Assembly (NCBI GenBank): GCA_019348445.1
Contig: JAHWJK010000064.1
Span: 1 to 7,147 of the forward strand
DNA from: Actinomycetota bacterium
Lineage (GTDB): Bacteria > Actinomycetota > CADDZG01 > WHSQ01
Direction of reading: 5' to 3'
DNA length: 7,147 nt
Below are positions 1 through 5,658 of this stretch, one piece after another (the first letter of the stretch is position 1; each line of letters starts with the position of its first letter). The notes under the pieces were generated by a model that saw only the letters and a list, made by a program, of their open reading frames with translations, was not told the origin of the DNA and ran no database searches. Made by a program: the position numbers and the translations under genes.

Positions 1-215
1 CGCCGGAGGTCACCCTCGACGCGGTAGTTGGCGCCGATCCAGTCACGGATCCGCACGATCTCCTCATCGGTGAGATCGCGGACCTTCGTAGCGGGATTGA
101 CGCGCGAGTTGACGCACGTCTCCAGAGCCTTCGTGCGGCCGAGGCCGTAGATGTAGGTGAGAGCGATGTCCAATCGCTTCTCACGAGGAAGGTCGACACC
201 GGCGATTCGAGCCAT
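1..215 (-). CDS. rpsM: 30S ribosomal protein S13 (5' part, cut by window edge)
   Basis: S13 lies in the head of the small subunit, contacts the P-site tRNA through its C-terminal tail and forms the B1 bridges with L5 and 23S rRNA. Seventy-one full codons are present from the ATG at 215; the 3' part is beyond the window. The product begins MARIAGVDLPREKRLDIALT and continues YIYGLGRTKALETC, the standard S13 N-terminus, followed by VRDLTDEEIVRIRDWI with the helix-two-turn-helix region and NYRVEGDLR. A good AAGGAG lies 5 nt upstream of the ATG. It is the third gene of the infA-rpmJ-rpsM group, which normally continues with rpsK, rpsD, rpoA and rplQ. Confidence 0.97.
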   Translation of the reverse strand, partial: MARIAGVDLPREKRLDIALTYIYGLGRTKALETCVNSRVNPATKVRDLTDEEIVRIRDWIGANYRVEGDLR

Positions 216-220
216 ACCTA

Positions 221-226
221 CTCCTT
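221..226 (-). promoter_or_regulatory. Ribosome-binding site of rpsM (AAGGAG)
   Basis: The minus strand reads AAGGAG, 5 nt, then ATG. The AA comes from the rpmJ stop codon TAA, so termination of rpmJ and initiation of rpsM are physically linked. Confidence 0.8.
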
Positions 227-338
227 AACCCTGTCTCTGCTTGTGACGCGGGTTCGAGCAGATGACCATGACCCGGCCGCGGCGACGGATGACCTTGCAC
301 TTGTCGCAGATCTTCTTAACGCTGGGCCGAACCTTCAT
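225..338 (-). CDS. rpmJ: 50S ribosomal protein L36, zinc-binding (C+) type
   Basis: L36 is the smallest large-subunit protein and stabilises 23S rRNA near the peptidyl-transferase region. The frame encodes 37 residues beginning MKVRPSVKKICDKCKVIRRR and ending NPRHKQRQG, with the zinc-ribbon ligands C11, C14, C27 and H32 all present. It is therefore the zinc-dependent form, at the exact family length. The ATG is at 338 and the TAA at 225-227. AGGA lies very close to the ATG, and GGGG a little further upstream, so the ribosome-binding site is mediocre. The gene sits 18 bp after infA. Its stop codon is part of the Shine-Dalgarno of rpsM (TTAAGGAG). Confidence 0.97.
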   Translation of the reverse strand: MKVRPSVKKICDKCKVIRRRGRVMVICSNPRHKQRQG

Positions 339-356
339 CTTCCTGAACCCCTGCTT

Positions 357-611
357 CTACTTGTAGCGATAAACCACGCGACCTCTGGTGAGGTCGTACG
401 GCGAGAGCTCCACGAGAACCCGGTCGCCCGGGAGGATGCGGATGTAGTGCATGCGCATCTTTCCGGAGACGTGAGCTAGAACCCGGTGTCCGTTGTCCAA
501 TTCGACCCGGAACATGGCATTGGGCAAAGGCTCGATGACACTGCCTTCGACCTGGATACCTTCTTCCTTGCCAGAAGAAGCAGCCTTGTCTTTGTTCTTC
601 GGCTTTGCCAC
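357..611 (-). CDS. infA: Translation initiation factor IF-1, N-terminally extended
   Basis: IF-1 binds the A-site of the 30S subunit during initiation and modulates IF-2 and IF-3. The 84-residue product contains a complete OB-fold with VEGSVIEPLPNAMFRVELDN (about residues 21-40), GHRVLAHVSGKMRMHYIRIL and PGDRVLVELSPYDLTRGRVVYRYK, nearly identical to the family. The usual protein has about 72 residues. Here roughly 12 extra, lysine- and serine-rich residues (PKNKDKAASSGK) follow the initial MAK. The start is GTG at 611; no ATG, GTG or TTG lies between it and the conserved OB-fold, so the extension seems real. No good Shine-Dalgarno precedes it, only G-rich GGGACGGGG. It is the first gene after the predicted promoter, and rpmJ follows 18 bp after the TAG. 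Confidence 0.95.
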   Translation of the reverse strand: MAKPKNKDKAASSGKEEGIQVEGSVIEPLPNAMFRVELDNGHRVLAHVSGKMRMHYIRILPGDRVLVELSPYDLTRGRVVYRYK

Positions 612-643
612 GCGCGTCGCCCCGTCCCGGTTGATGAGTTCGC

Positions 644-693
644 TCGACCCATGGAAAGCGCCCCCGTGGGGGCGCGTGAAAGCCTGGGGTCGA
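644..693 (-). promoter_or_regulatory. Nested inverted repeat in the infA leader
   Basis: The transcribed (minus) strand can fold into a two-part stem. The outer 7-bp stem pairs TCGACCC (687-693) with GGGTCGA (644-650). The inner stem pairs GCGCCCCC (668-675) with GGGGGCGC (658-665) across a 2-nt centre, so in practice about 7 bp with a 4-nt loop. An asymmetric internal loop separates them and could add two G-C pairs. The structure starts about 4 nt after the predicted start site of transcription. Only TTTCC follows the inner stem and no T-run follows the outer one, so it does not look like an ordinary intrinsic terminator. It could stabilise the mRNA, control infA translation or cause weak attenuation; no function is shown. 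Confidence 0.5.
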
Positions 694-703
694 ACGGCCA
701 GCC

Positions 704-732
704 ATCTTAGCAGAGGCTTTTCCTCCTGGCGA
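704..732 (-). promoter_or_regulatory. Predicted sigma70-like promoter for infA-rpmJ-rpsM
   Basis: Read on the minus strand, a -10 box TAAGAT (704-709) is preceded by TGC, making an extended -10 (TGnTAAGAT). Exactly 17 nt upstream lies TCGCCA (727-732), which matches the -35 consensus TTGACA at four of six positions. The expected start site is near 697, giving an infA leader of about 86 nt. The position, in the only real gap of the window, fits a separate promoter for the alpha-type operon, although read-through from map is also possible. This is a prediction from sequence only. Confidence 0.6.
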
Positions 733-807
733 CCTGCGCTTTTACCTCGTCACCGACGCTGGTGAGAGGGCCTTTTTCGGGCGGGCGGGTGGTACGGGAT
801 GCGACCC

Positions 808-1554
808 CTACGATCTGGTCAGCACCTCGTGGCCGTCGGGCGTGATCGCGACCGTGTGCTCGAAATGTGCCGACAGGCTGCCGTCGGCCGTGATGACGGT
901 CCAGCCGTCGTCGAGGAGCTTCGTCTGCGCGGCGCCCATGTTGACCATCGGCTCGATAGCGAGAGTCATCCCCGGAGCCAGCACCTCTCGCCGGCCCGGT
1001 GGGCCGTAATTGGGGATCTGCGGATCCTCGTGGAAGGCCCGGCCGACCCCATGACCGACGTACTCGCGGACGACCGAGAAGCCGGCCTTCTCGACGAGCG
1101 TCTCGACGGCATGGCCTACGTCTCCGAGCCTCCGACCCGGCGCGCATTGTTCGATCGCGGCCTCGAGCGACGCCTCGGTCACCTCCAGCAGCTTTGCCGC
1201 CGCGGGATCGATATCGCCGACGGGATACGTCTTCGCGTTGTCCACGTGGAACCCCTTGTAGTTCAGAGCGACGTCGAGCGTCACGATGTCCCCGTCCTTC
1301 AGAACGGTCTCATCCGGGATGCCGTGGACGATGACGTTGTTGGGTGACGTGCAGATCGCGCCGGTAAAGCCGCGATATCCCTTCGCGGAAGGCGTGGCAC
1401 CGGCCTTCGTGATGATCTCTTCAGCCAGCGCGTCCAGCTCTCCGGTGGTTACGCCGGCGCCGATCGCGTCCTCGAGCCGGACCATCGTGCCCGCGAGGAT
1501 CTTTCCGCCTTCGCGCATGATGGCGATCTCATCGGCAGATTTCTTGTAGATCAT
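808..1554 (-). CDS. map: Methionine aminopeptidase, type I
   Basis: Removes the initiator methionine from new proteins when the second residue is small, a co-translational step at the ribosome. The 248-residue product has the pita-bread fold with all five metal ligands in their expected contexts: D94 (TLDVAL), D105 (GFHVDNAKTYPVG), H168 (VGHGVGRAFHEDP), E201 (AIEPMVN) and E232 (FEHTVAI). H77 (NVIVHGIP) and H175 match the substrate-binding histidines. There is no N-terminal zinc-finger extension, so it is a type Ia-like enzyme. The frame is open far upstream, but that is only the adk shadow; the ATG at 1554 gives the family start (MIYKKSADEIAIMREGG). It begins 8 bp after the adk stop with no recognisable Shine-Dalgarno. 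It is the last gene of the spc-type block; about 200 bp separate it from infA. Confidence 0.97.
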   Translation of the reverse strand: MIYKKSADEIAIMREGGKILAGTMVRLEDAIGAGVTTGELDALAEEIITKAGATPSAKGYRGFTGAICTSPNNVIVHGIPDETVLKDGDIVTLDVALNYKGFHVDNAKTYPVGDIDPAAAKLLEVTEASLEAAIEQCAPGRRLGDVGHAVETLVEKAGFSVVREYVGHGVGRAFHEDPQIPNYGPPGRREVLAPGMTLAIEPMVNMGAAQTKLLDDGWTVITADGSLSAHFEHTVAITPDGHEVLTRS

Positions 1555-1562
1555 GTGTAGCG

Positions 1563-2204
1563 CTAGCCGAGGGCTTCGACGATGCGTGTGAAGACTTCGT
1601 CGGGTGTTCCGGTTCCGTCGACCTGCCGGAGTAACCCCTTCGCCTCGTAGTACTCGTGAAGCGGTTCGGTCTGCTCGTGGTAGGTCGCGAGCCTCTGCTT
1701 GAGTGCAGCTTCGTCGACGTCGTCGTCGCGCGCAACGACGTGCCCGCCGCACGCGTCGCACGTCCAGTTGTTCTCGGGCGGAGCGTCCACGTGGTAGTTC
1801 CGGCCACAGTCCGGACACACGCGACGTCCAGTGAGACGACGTAGAGCGACCTCTTCGGGAACCTCTATAACCAGCGCTGCGTCGAGGCCGCACTCGACGT
1901 CCGATAACAGGTCATCGAGAGCCTCGGCTTGCGCGGTGTTGCGCGGGAATCCGTCGAGCAGAAAGCCCTCCGCGCAATCGTCGGCGGCGATGCGTTCGCT
2001 GACGACGCGGATCGTAAGCTCGTCGGGCACGAGCTTGCCCGCGCTCACGTATTCCAGTACCTCGTTCCCCAATGCGGTCTTGCCCTTGATCGCCCAGCGA
2101 AAGATCTCGCCCGTCGAGATCGCCGAGATCCCAAACTTCTCCGAGATGCGCGCGGCTTGGGTGCCTTTACCCGCCCCCTGGGGGCCGAAGATGACTAGTC
2201 TCAT
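1563..2204 (-). CDS. adk: Adenylate kinase, long form with zinc-type LID
   Basis: Adenylate kinase interconverts ATP + AMP and 2 ADP in the cytoplasm. The 213-residue product carries the P-loop GPQGAGKGT (residues 7-15), the AMP-site region STGEIFR (30-36), the DGFPR motif (84-88), and the LID domain at about 123-160, entered through the basic LTGRR (124-128). The LID holds four cysteines, C130, C133, C149 and C152 (CPDC and CDAC), the pattern of zinc-stabilised LIDs. The P-loop has Gln where Pro is usual (GPPGAGKGT), and STGE replaces the common STGD; neither should abolish activity. The ATG lies 6 bp after the secY stop. The upstream TAAGACCAC gives only a poor ribosome-binding site, so translation probably depends on secY. 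The secY-adk-map order is widespread. Confidence 0.97.
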   Translation of the reverse strand: MRLVIFGPQGAGKGTQAARISEKFGISAISTGEIFRWAIKGKTALGNEVLEYVSAGKLVPDELTIRVVSERIAADDCAEGFLLDGFPRNTAQAEALDDLLSDVECGLDAALVIEVPEEVALRRLTGRRVCPDCGRNYHVDAPPENNWTCDACGGHVVARDDDVDEAALKQRLATYHEQTEPLHEYYEAKGLLRQVDGTGTPDEVFTRIVEALG

Positions 2205-2210
2205 GTGGTC

Positions 2211-3512
2211 TTACTTAAGAAAGCCCTCGTAGTGCCGCATCGTCAGTTGCGACTCGATCTGCTTCATCGTCTCGAGCGTGACACCGACCGCGATGAGGAT
2301 GGACGTTCCCCCGAACGGGAACGCCTGGAGGTTCTGCCACGCCCTCACGATGTCGGGTAACAACGCGATGATCGCGACGAAGATCGCCCCCGGAAGCGTG
2401 ATGCGAGTCAGGATCCGGTCGAGGTACTCCGCGGTCTGGCGGCCGGGACGGATCCCCGGAACGAAACCTCCGTATTTCTTCATATTGTCGGCGACGTCTT
2501 TCGGATTGAACGAGATCGCCGTGTAGAAGTAGGCGAAGAAGATCACGAGCGATCCGTAGATGATCATGTACGGGATCTTCGTCGCGTCGAGCAAGTTGCG
2601 CTCGATGAAGCCTTGGACGGTCTGGTTCTGGACGACGTTCTGCAGTAACTGAGGGATGTAGAGCACGCTCGACGCGAAGATGATCGGGATGACCCCGGCC
2701 TGGTTCACCTTCAAGGGGATGTAGGTCGACGTACCTCCATACATCTTGCGCCCCACCACGCGTTTCGCGTATTGAACAGGTATCCGGCGCTGACCTTGTT
2801 CCATCGTCACGACGGCGATCACGACGAGGATCCCGATCGCGATGAAGAAGAGCAGCCCTCCGAGCCCTTTCTGTTGGTAGATGGCGTTGCCTTCGCTTGG
2901 GAAGGTCGAGATGATCGAGGCGAAGATCATGATCGACATGCCGTTGCCGATCCCGCGCTGTGTGATGAGCTCGCCGAGCCACATGATCAAAGCGGTTCCG
3001 GCCGTGAGCGAGATCACGAGCAGACCGACGCGAGCCGGCGTGAACCCGCCCGGAGGGAACAGGTCGACCGGCTGGCCCTGGGCATCGGTGATCGTTCCGC
3101 GGTGGAAGAGGAACGCGAGACCCGTCGACTGCAGCAACGCCAGGACGACCGTTAAATAGCGCGTCCACTGCGTGATCTTCTTGGTCCCGGCCTCGCCCTC
3201 TTTCTGCCACGCCTCGAGCTTCGGGATCACGACCGTGAGCAGCTGCATGATGATCGACGATGTGATGTACGGCATGATCCCGAGTGCGAACACCGCCATC
3301 TGCGTGAGGGCACCGCCGGAAAACAGGTTGATGAACGTGAACGCGCCGCCCTGCGCGCCTTGCGCGAACTCTTGTGTCTTCTGCACGTCGATACCGGGTG
3401 CCGGCACGTGCGAGCCGAACCGGTACACGGCGATGATCATCAGCGTGAAGAGGATCTTCTTGCGAAGATCCGGAACTTTGAACGCGTTGACGAACGCGGC
3501 TAAAAGGTTCAC
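2211..3512 (-). CDS. secY: Preprotein translocase subunit SecY
   Basis: SecY is the channel-forming subunit of the SecYEG translocon in the cytoplasmic membrane; it works with SecA for export and with ribosomes for membrane insertion. The 433-residue product has ten predicted membrane segments, roughly at residues 19-36, 74-92, 116-136, 160-182, 187-205, 217-236, 271-290, 313-333, 373-390 and 402-416. The plug region FINLFSGGALTQ (60-71) precedes the lateral-gate helix 2b with FALGIMPYITSSIIMQLL. The cytosolic loop GQRRIPVQYAKRVVGRK (240-256) and the C-terminal GGTSILIAVGVTLETMKQIE (401-420) are diagnostic. The start is GTG: an in-frame TAA directly precedes it and it overlaps the rplO TGA (GTGA). 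Only a weak GGAAGA lies upstream. adk follows 6 bp after the TAA. Confidence 0.98.
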   Translation of the reverse strand: MNLLAAFVNAFKVPDLRKKILFTLMIIAVYRFGSHVPAPGIDVQKTQEFAQGAQGGAFTFINLFSGGALTQMAVFALGIMPYITSSIIMQLLTVVIPKLEAWQKEGEAGTKKITQWTRYLTVVLALLQSTGLAFLFHRGTITDAQGQPVDLFPPGGFTPARVGLLVISLTAGTALIMWLGELITQRGIGNGMSIMIFASIISTFPSEGNAIYQQKGLGGLLFFIAIGILVVIAVVTMEQGQRRIPVQYAKRVVGRKMYGGTSTYIPLKVNQAGVIPIIFASSVLYIPQLLQNVVQNQTVQGFIERNLLDATKIPYMIIYGSLVIFFAYFYTAISFNPKDVADNMKKYGGFVPGIRPGRQTAEYLDRILTRITLPGAIFVAIIALLPDIVRAWQNLQAFPFGGTSILIAVGVTLETMKQIESQLTMRHYEGFLK

Positions 3513-3988
3513 TTAGTTCTTTTCTTCCCGGGCCTGTTGCCGGAGGGCGCGACATTGATGACTTCGGCAGTGCCTCCCGCGCCCTCGATCTTCGTGCGCG
3601 CCGATTCGCTGAAGGCATGAGCACGAACGCTGAGCTTCTTAGAGATCTCGCCTTCGCCGAGAACTTTTACGAATTTGTCGCGCTTGCGTACGAGGCCGGC
3701 CGCGCGTAGCTCCTCGGGCCCCACGTCGGCATTCCCCAGTTCCTCGAGTTGACCGACGTTGACGGCGCCATAGACCTTGCGGTTCGGCGGCGTGAAGCCT
3801 TTGAGCTTCGGGACGCGCCGGATAAGCGGCATCTGGCCACCCTCGAAGAAAAGATGGACCTCGCCGCGCGCTTTCGTTCCCTTCGTGCCGCGGCCGGCCG
3901 TCTTGCCTTTCCCGGAACCCTCACCACGACCCACCCGTGTTCGCTTCTTCTTGGAGCCGGGCGGCGGCTTCAGCTCGTGTGGCTTCAC
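3509..3988 (-). CDS. rplO: 50S ribosomal protein L15
   Basis: L15 is a late assembly protein that threads into 23S rRNA by a long basic arm. The 159-residue product has the basic, glycine-rich N-terminal arm (KKKRTRVGRGEGSGKGKTAG, about residues 13-32), the GGQMPLIRRVPKLKGF motif (about 50-65) and a globular C-terminal domain ending in a basic tail (GNRPGKKRTK). The start is GTG at 3988: it overlaps the rpmD stop as GTGA and has an excellent AGGAGGT at 3995-4001 with a 6-nt spacer. Its own TGA likewise overlaps the GTG of secY. Length is slightly above the 145-150 typical of the family. Confidence 0.97.
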   Translation of the reverse strand: MKPHELKPPPGSKKKRTRVGRGEGSGKGKTAGRGTKGTKARGEVHLFFEGGQMPLIRRVPKLKGFTPPNRKVYGAVNVGQLEELGNADVGPEELRAAGLVRKRDKFVKVLGEGEISKKLSVRAHAFSESARTKIEGAGGTAEVINVAPSGNRPGKKRTK

Positions 3989-4170
3989 TTCTTTACCTCC
4001 TCGACTTCGACAAGGTGGCCGACGGCACGGAGCATGCCGCGGATCTCGGGCTTGTCGTCGTGTGTGACCGTGTGGCCGATGCGCTTCAGTCCGAGCGCGC
4101 GGATCGTTCCAAGTTGCTTCGAACCACGCGACGTCGCCGAACGTATCTGTGTGACCTTCAACTGCGCCAT
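3985..4170 (-). CDS. rpmD: 50S ribosomal protein L30
   Basis: L30 is a small peripheral protein of the large subunit, absent from some bacteria. The 61-residue product begins MAQLKVTQIRSATSRGSKQLGTI and contains the family core LGLKRIGHTVTHDDKPEIRGML and a hydrophobic VGHLVEVEE end; the length matches the bacterial short form. Its ATG follows the rpsE stop immediately, with GGGAG 7 nt upstream inside rpsE. Its TGA overlaps the GTG of rplO (GTGA), and its last codons contain the ribosome-binding site of rplO. The position between rpsE and rplO is the standard spc order. Confidence 0.96.
   Translation of the reverse strand: MAQLKVTQIRSATSRGSKQLGTIRALGLKRIGHTVTHDDKPEIRGMLRAVGHLVEVEEVKK
3995..4001 (-). 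promoter_or_regulatory. Ribosome-binding site of rplO (AGGAGGT)
   Basis: The minus strand reads AGGAGGT, then 6 nt (AAAGAA), then GTG. It is the clearest Shine-Dalgarno sequence in the window. It lies inside the last codons of rpmD and fixes the non-ATG start of rplO. Confidence 0.9.
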
Positions 4171-4734
4171 CTACTTGCTCCCCGCTCCGAGGCTCGAGCC
4201 GCGGAGGAGATACGGAGGCGCGACCTCTTCGGGAGTCTTACGACGCTTCTTCGCGATCGAGTCCGCCGTGCTGAGGCTCTTCAATCCCTTCACGGTCGCG
4301 CGGACGATGTTGATCGGATTGTCGGATCCCATCGACTTCGAGAGGATGTCTCGGATCCCCGAGCACTCGACAACGGCGCGGACGGGCCCACCTGCGATGA
4401 CACCGGTACCCGGCGAAGCGGGTTTCAGCAGGACAACGCCTCCGGAATCCTCGCCGATGATCTCGTGCGGGATCGTCTGGCCGACCAGGGGCACCCGGAA
4501 GAAATTCCGCTTTGCTTCTTCGACGCCCTTCTGGATCGCAGCGGGCACCTCACGGGCTTTTCCGTATCCGACCCCGACTTGGCCCGCAGCATCTCCGACC
4601 ACGACGAGCGCAGTGAACGAGAACCGCCGACCACCTTTCACAACCTTGGCCACGCGGTTGATCGAGACGACGCGCTCTTCGTATTGCGAGCGGTCGTCGT
4701 CGCCTCTGCGTCCGCCTCCTCCGTGTCCTCTCAT
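4171..4734 (-). CDS. rpsE: 30S ribosomal protein S5
   Basis: S5 helps keep decoding accurate and contributes to mRNA unwinding at the entry site; it contacts S4 and S8. The 187-residue product has a glycine- and charge-rich N-terminal tail (MRGHGGGGRRGDDDR), then the double-stranded-RNA-binding-like domain with RVVSINRVAKVVKGGRRFSF (about residues 21-40) and GDAAGQVGVGYGKAREVP, then the C-terminal S5 fold with the PASPGTGVIAGGPVRAVVE and DNPINIVRATVKGL signatures. The C-terminal extension after TADSIAKKRRK (about 20 residues) resembles that of actinobacterial S5. An AAAGG 7 nt upstream of the ATG is a weak ribosome-binding site. The TAG stop directly abuts the ATG of rpmD with no spacer. Confidence 0.97.
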   Translation of the reverse strand: MRGHGGGGRRGDDDRSQYEERVVSINRVAKVVKGGRRFSFTALVVVGDAAGQVGVGYGKAREVPAAIQKGVEEAKRNFFRVPLVGQTIPHEIIGEDSGGVVLLKPASPGTGVIAGGPVRAVVECSGIRDILSKSMGSDNPINIVRATVKGLKSLSTADSIAKKRRKTPEEVAPPYLLRGSSLGAGSK

Positions 4735-4746
4735 GGCAAAACCTTT

Positions 4747-5094
4747 CTAGAACTCGAGCCCGCCCTCGCGGGCGCCCTCGGCCACGGCCTGAACGCGGCC
4801 GTGATACCTGAATCCACCGCGGTCGAACACGGCTCGTTCGATCCCTGCGGCCTTCGCCTTCGATGCGATCTCTGCACCGACAGACTTCGCGCGGGCCTTC
4901 GGATCGCCATCGCCGTCGGCCAGTGTGGAAGCCGCCGCGAGTGTCGCCCCTGCATAGTCGTCGATCAGTTGGGCGTAGATGTGACGGTTGGAGCGATACA
5001 CCGCGAGTCTCGGTCGCTCTGCCGTACCGAGGACCTTCTTCCGTACGCGGCGGTGCCGTTTGCTTAGCGCTTCTCTTCTCGTGGTAGTTGCCAT
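4747..5094 (-). CDS. rplR: 50S ribosomal protein L18
   Basis: L18 binds 5S rRNA together with L5 and helps load it onto the large subunit. The 115-residue product has a basic N-terminal arm (ALSKRHRRVRKKVLG), the core RPRLAVYRSNRHIYAQLIDD, and the C-terminal signature AVFDRGGFRYHGRVQAVAEGAREGGLEF (split around residues 88-115), where DRGG-YHGRV-A-A-GAREGGL is the family hallmark. Length is normal. GGAG at 5102-5105, inside the end of rplF, lies 7 nt before the ATG. The rplF stop is only 2 bp away, so re-initiation or coupling is likely. rpsE follows 12 bp after the TAG. Confidence 0.97.
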   Translation of the reverse strand: MATTTRREALSKRHRRVRKKVLGTAERPRLAVYRSNRHIYAQLIDDYAGATLAAASTLADGDGDPKARAKSVGAEIASKAKAAGIERAVFDRGGFRYHGRVQAVAEGAREGGLEF

Positions 5095-5096
5095 GT

Positions 5097-5642
5097 CTAT
5101 GCTCCGGCCTTCGCGGCCTTGCCGCCCTTGCGCCTGACGTACTCACCTTCGTAGCGGATGCCCTTCGCCTTGTAGGGCTCGGGCTTCTTGATCGCGCGGA
5201 TCTCCGCGGCGGTCTGACCCACCAACTCCTTGTCGATCCCGCGCACCGTGATCCGCGTCGGAGTCGGGACTTCGAACTCGATCCCGTCCGGGGCGGCCTT
5301 GCGAACCGTGTGGGAGAAGCCGACCGAAAGCTCGAGGTCGTTGCCCTGCTTGGCGGCGCGGTAGCCGACGCCGTGGATCTCGAGGCTCTTCTCGTATCCC
5401 TGGGTCACACCCTGAACCATGTTCGCGATGAGGCTGCGGGCGAGGCCATGAAGCGCCTTGGCGTCGCGACCCTCGCCGTCACGCGTCACGGTAAGGACGC
5501 CGTCCTCTTCCGTAACCGTGATCCCTTCGGGGATCGCCCGCTGCAACTCGCCTCTCGGTCCGTTCACCGTGATGAGCCCGGCCACAAGGCCTATAGAGAC
5601 CCCCTCCGGAACGGTGATCGGTGCCTGGCCTACTCGTGACAT
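5097..5642 (-). CDS. rplF: 50S ribosomal protein L6
   Basis: L6 binds 23S rRNA helix 97 near the sarcin-ricin loop, at the base of the L7/L12 stalk. From the ATG at 5642 the product is 181 residues, the normal length. It shows MSRVGQAPITVPEG at the start, the two tandem L6 folds, the SLEIHGVGYRA segment and the C-terminal motif PEPYKAKGIRYEGEYVRRK. The frame stays open 17 codons further upstream to another possible start at 5693, but that stretch lies inside rpsH and has no family similarity. An AGAGGA about 8 nt ahead of 5642 supports the shorter start. The tail after the motif (GGKAAKAGA) is short and Ala/Lys-rich, as often seen. rplR starts 2 bp after the TAG. Confidence 0.97.
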   Translation of the reverse strand: MSRVGQAPITVPEGVSIGLVAGLITVNGPRGELQRAIPEGITVTEEDGVLTVTRDGEGRDAKALHGLARSLIANMVQGVTQGYEKSLEIHGVGYRAAKQGNDLELSVGFSHTVRKAAPDGIEFEVPTPTRITVRGIDKELVGQTAAEIRAIKKPEPYKAKGIRYEGEYVRRKGGKAAKAGA

Positions 5643-5658
5643 CTCAGATCCTCTTCCG

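Larger units (their letters stand above)
612..807. other. Intergenic region between map and infA
   Basis: This 196-bp stretch is the only substantial non-coding space in the window. From the map side it holds a short 5-bp inverted repeat (750-765) without a T-run, then the predicted promoter, then the structured leader of infA. No tRNA, small RNA or credible gene is visible in it, and no convincing intrinsic terminator for map is seen. Confidence 0.7.

Noticed and set aside
750..765. Inverted repeat tcacc-gacgct-ggtga after map, considered as a terminator
   Set aside because: Only 5 bp, and on the transcribed strand no T-run follows. The nearby T5 (773-777) is on the plus strand, where no gene ends.
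1555..1893. Upstream extension of the map frame
   Set aside because: The frame stays open through adk, but the extra residues are a basic shadow of adk and the family start is exactly at the ATG at 1554.
2215..3624. 469-codon frame on the minus strand overlapping secY
   Set aside because: It is the secY region read one base out of phase; it is Arg/His/Asp-rich with no membrane segments, whereas the secY frame matches the family along its full length.
3749..4750. Long open frame on the plus strand (333 codons)
   Set aside because: Antisense to the same ribosomal genes; composition (Pro, Arg, Ser, Thr-rich) is that of a shadow frame and it has no ribosome-binding context.
3937..5067. Long open frame on the plus strand (376 codons)
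   Set aside because: It lies antisense to rplO, rpmD, rpsE and rplR, which are unmistakable. The translated protein is Arg/Asp/Leu-rich with no recognisable fold; it is a by-product of G+C-rich codon use.
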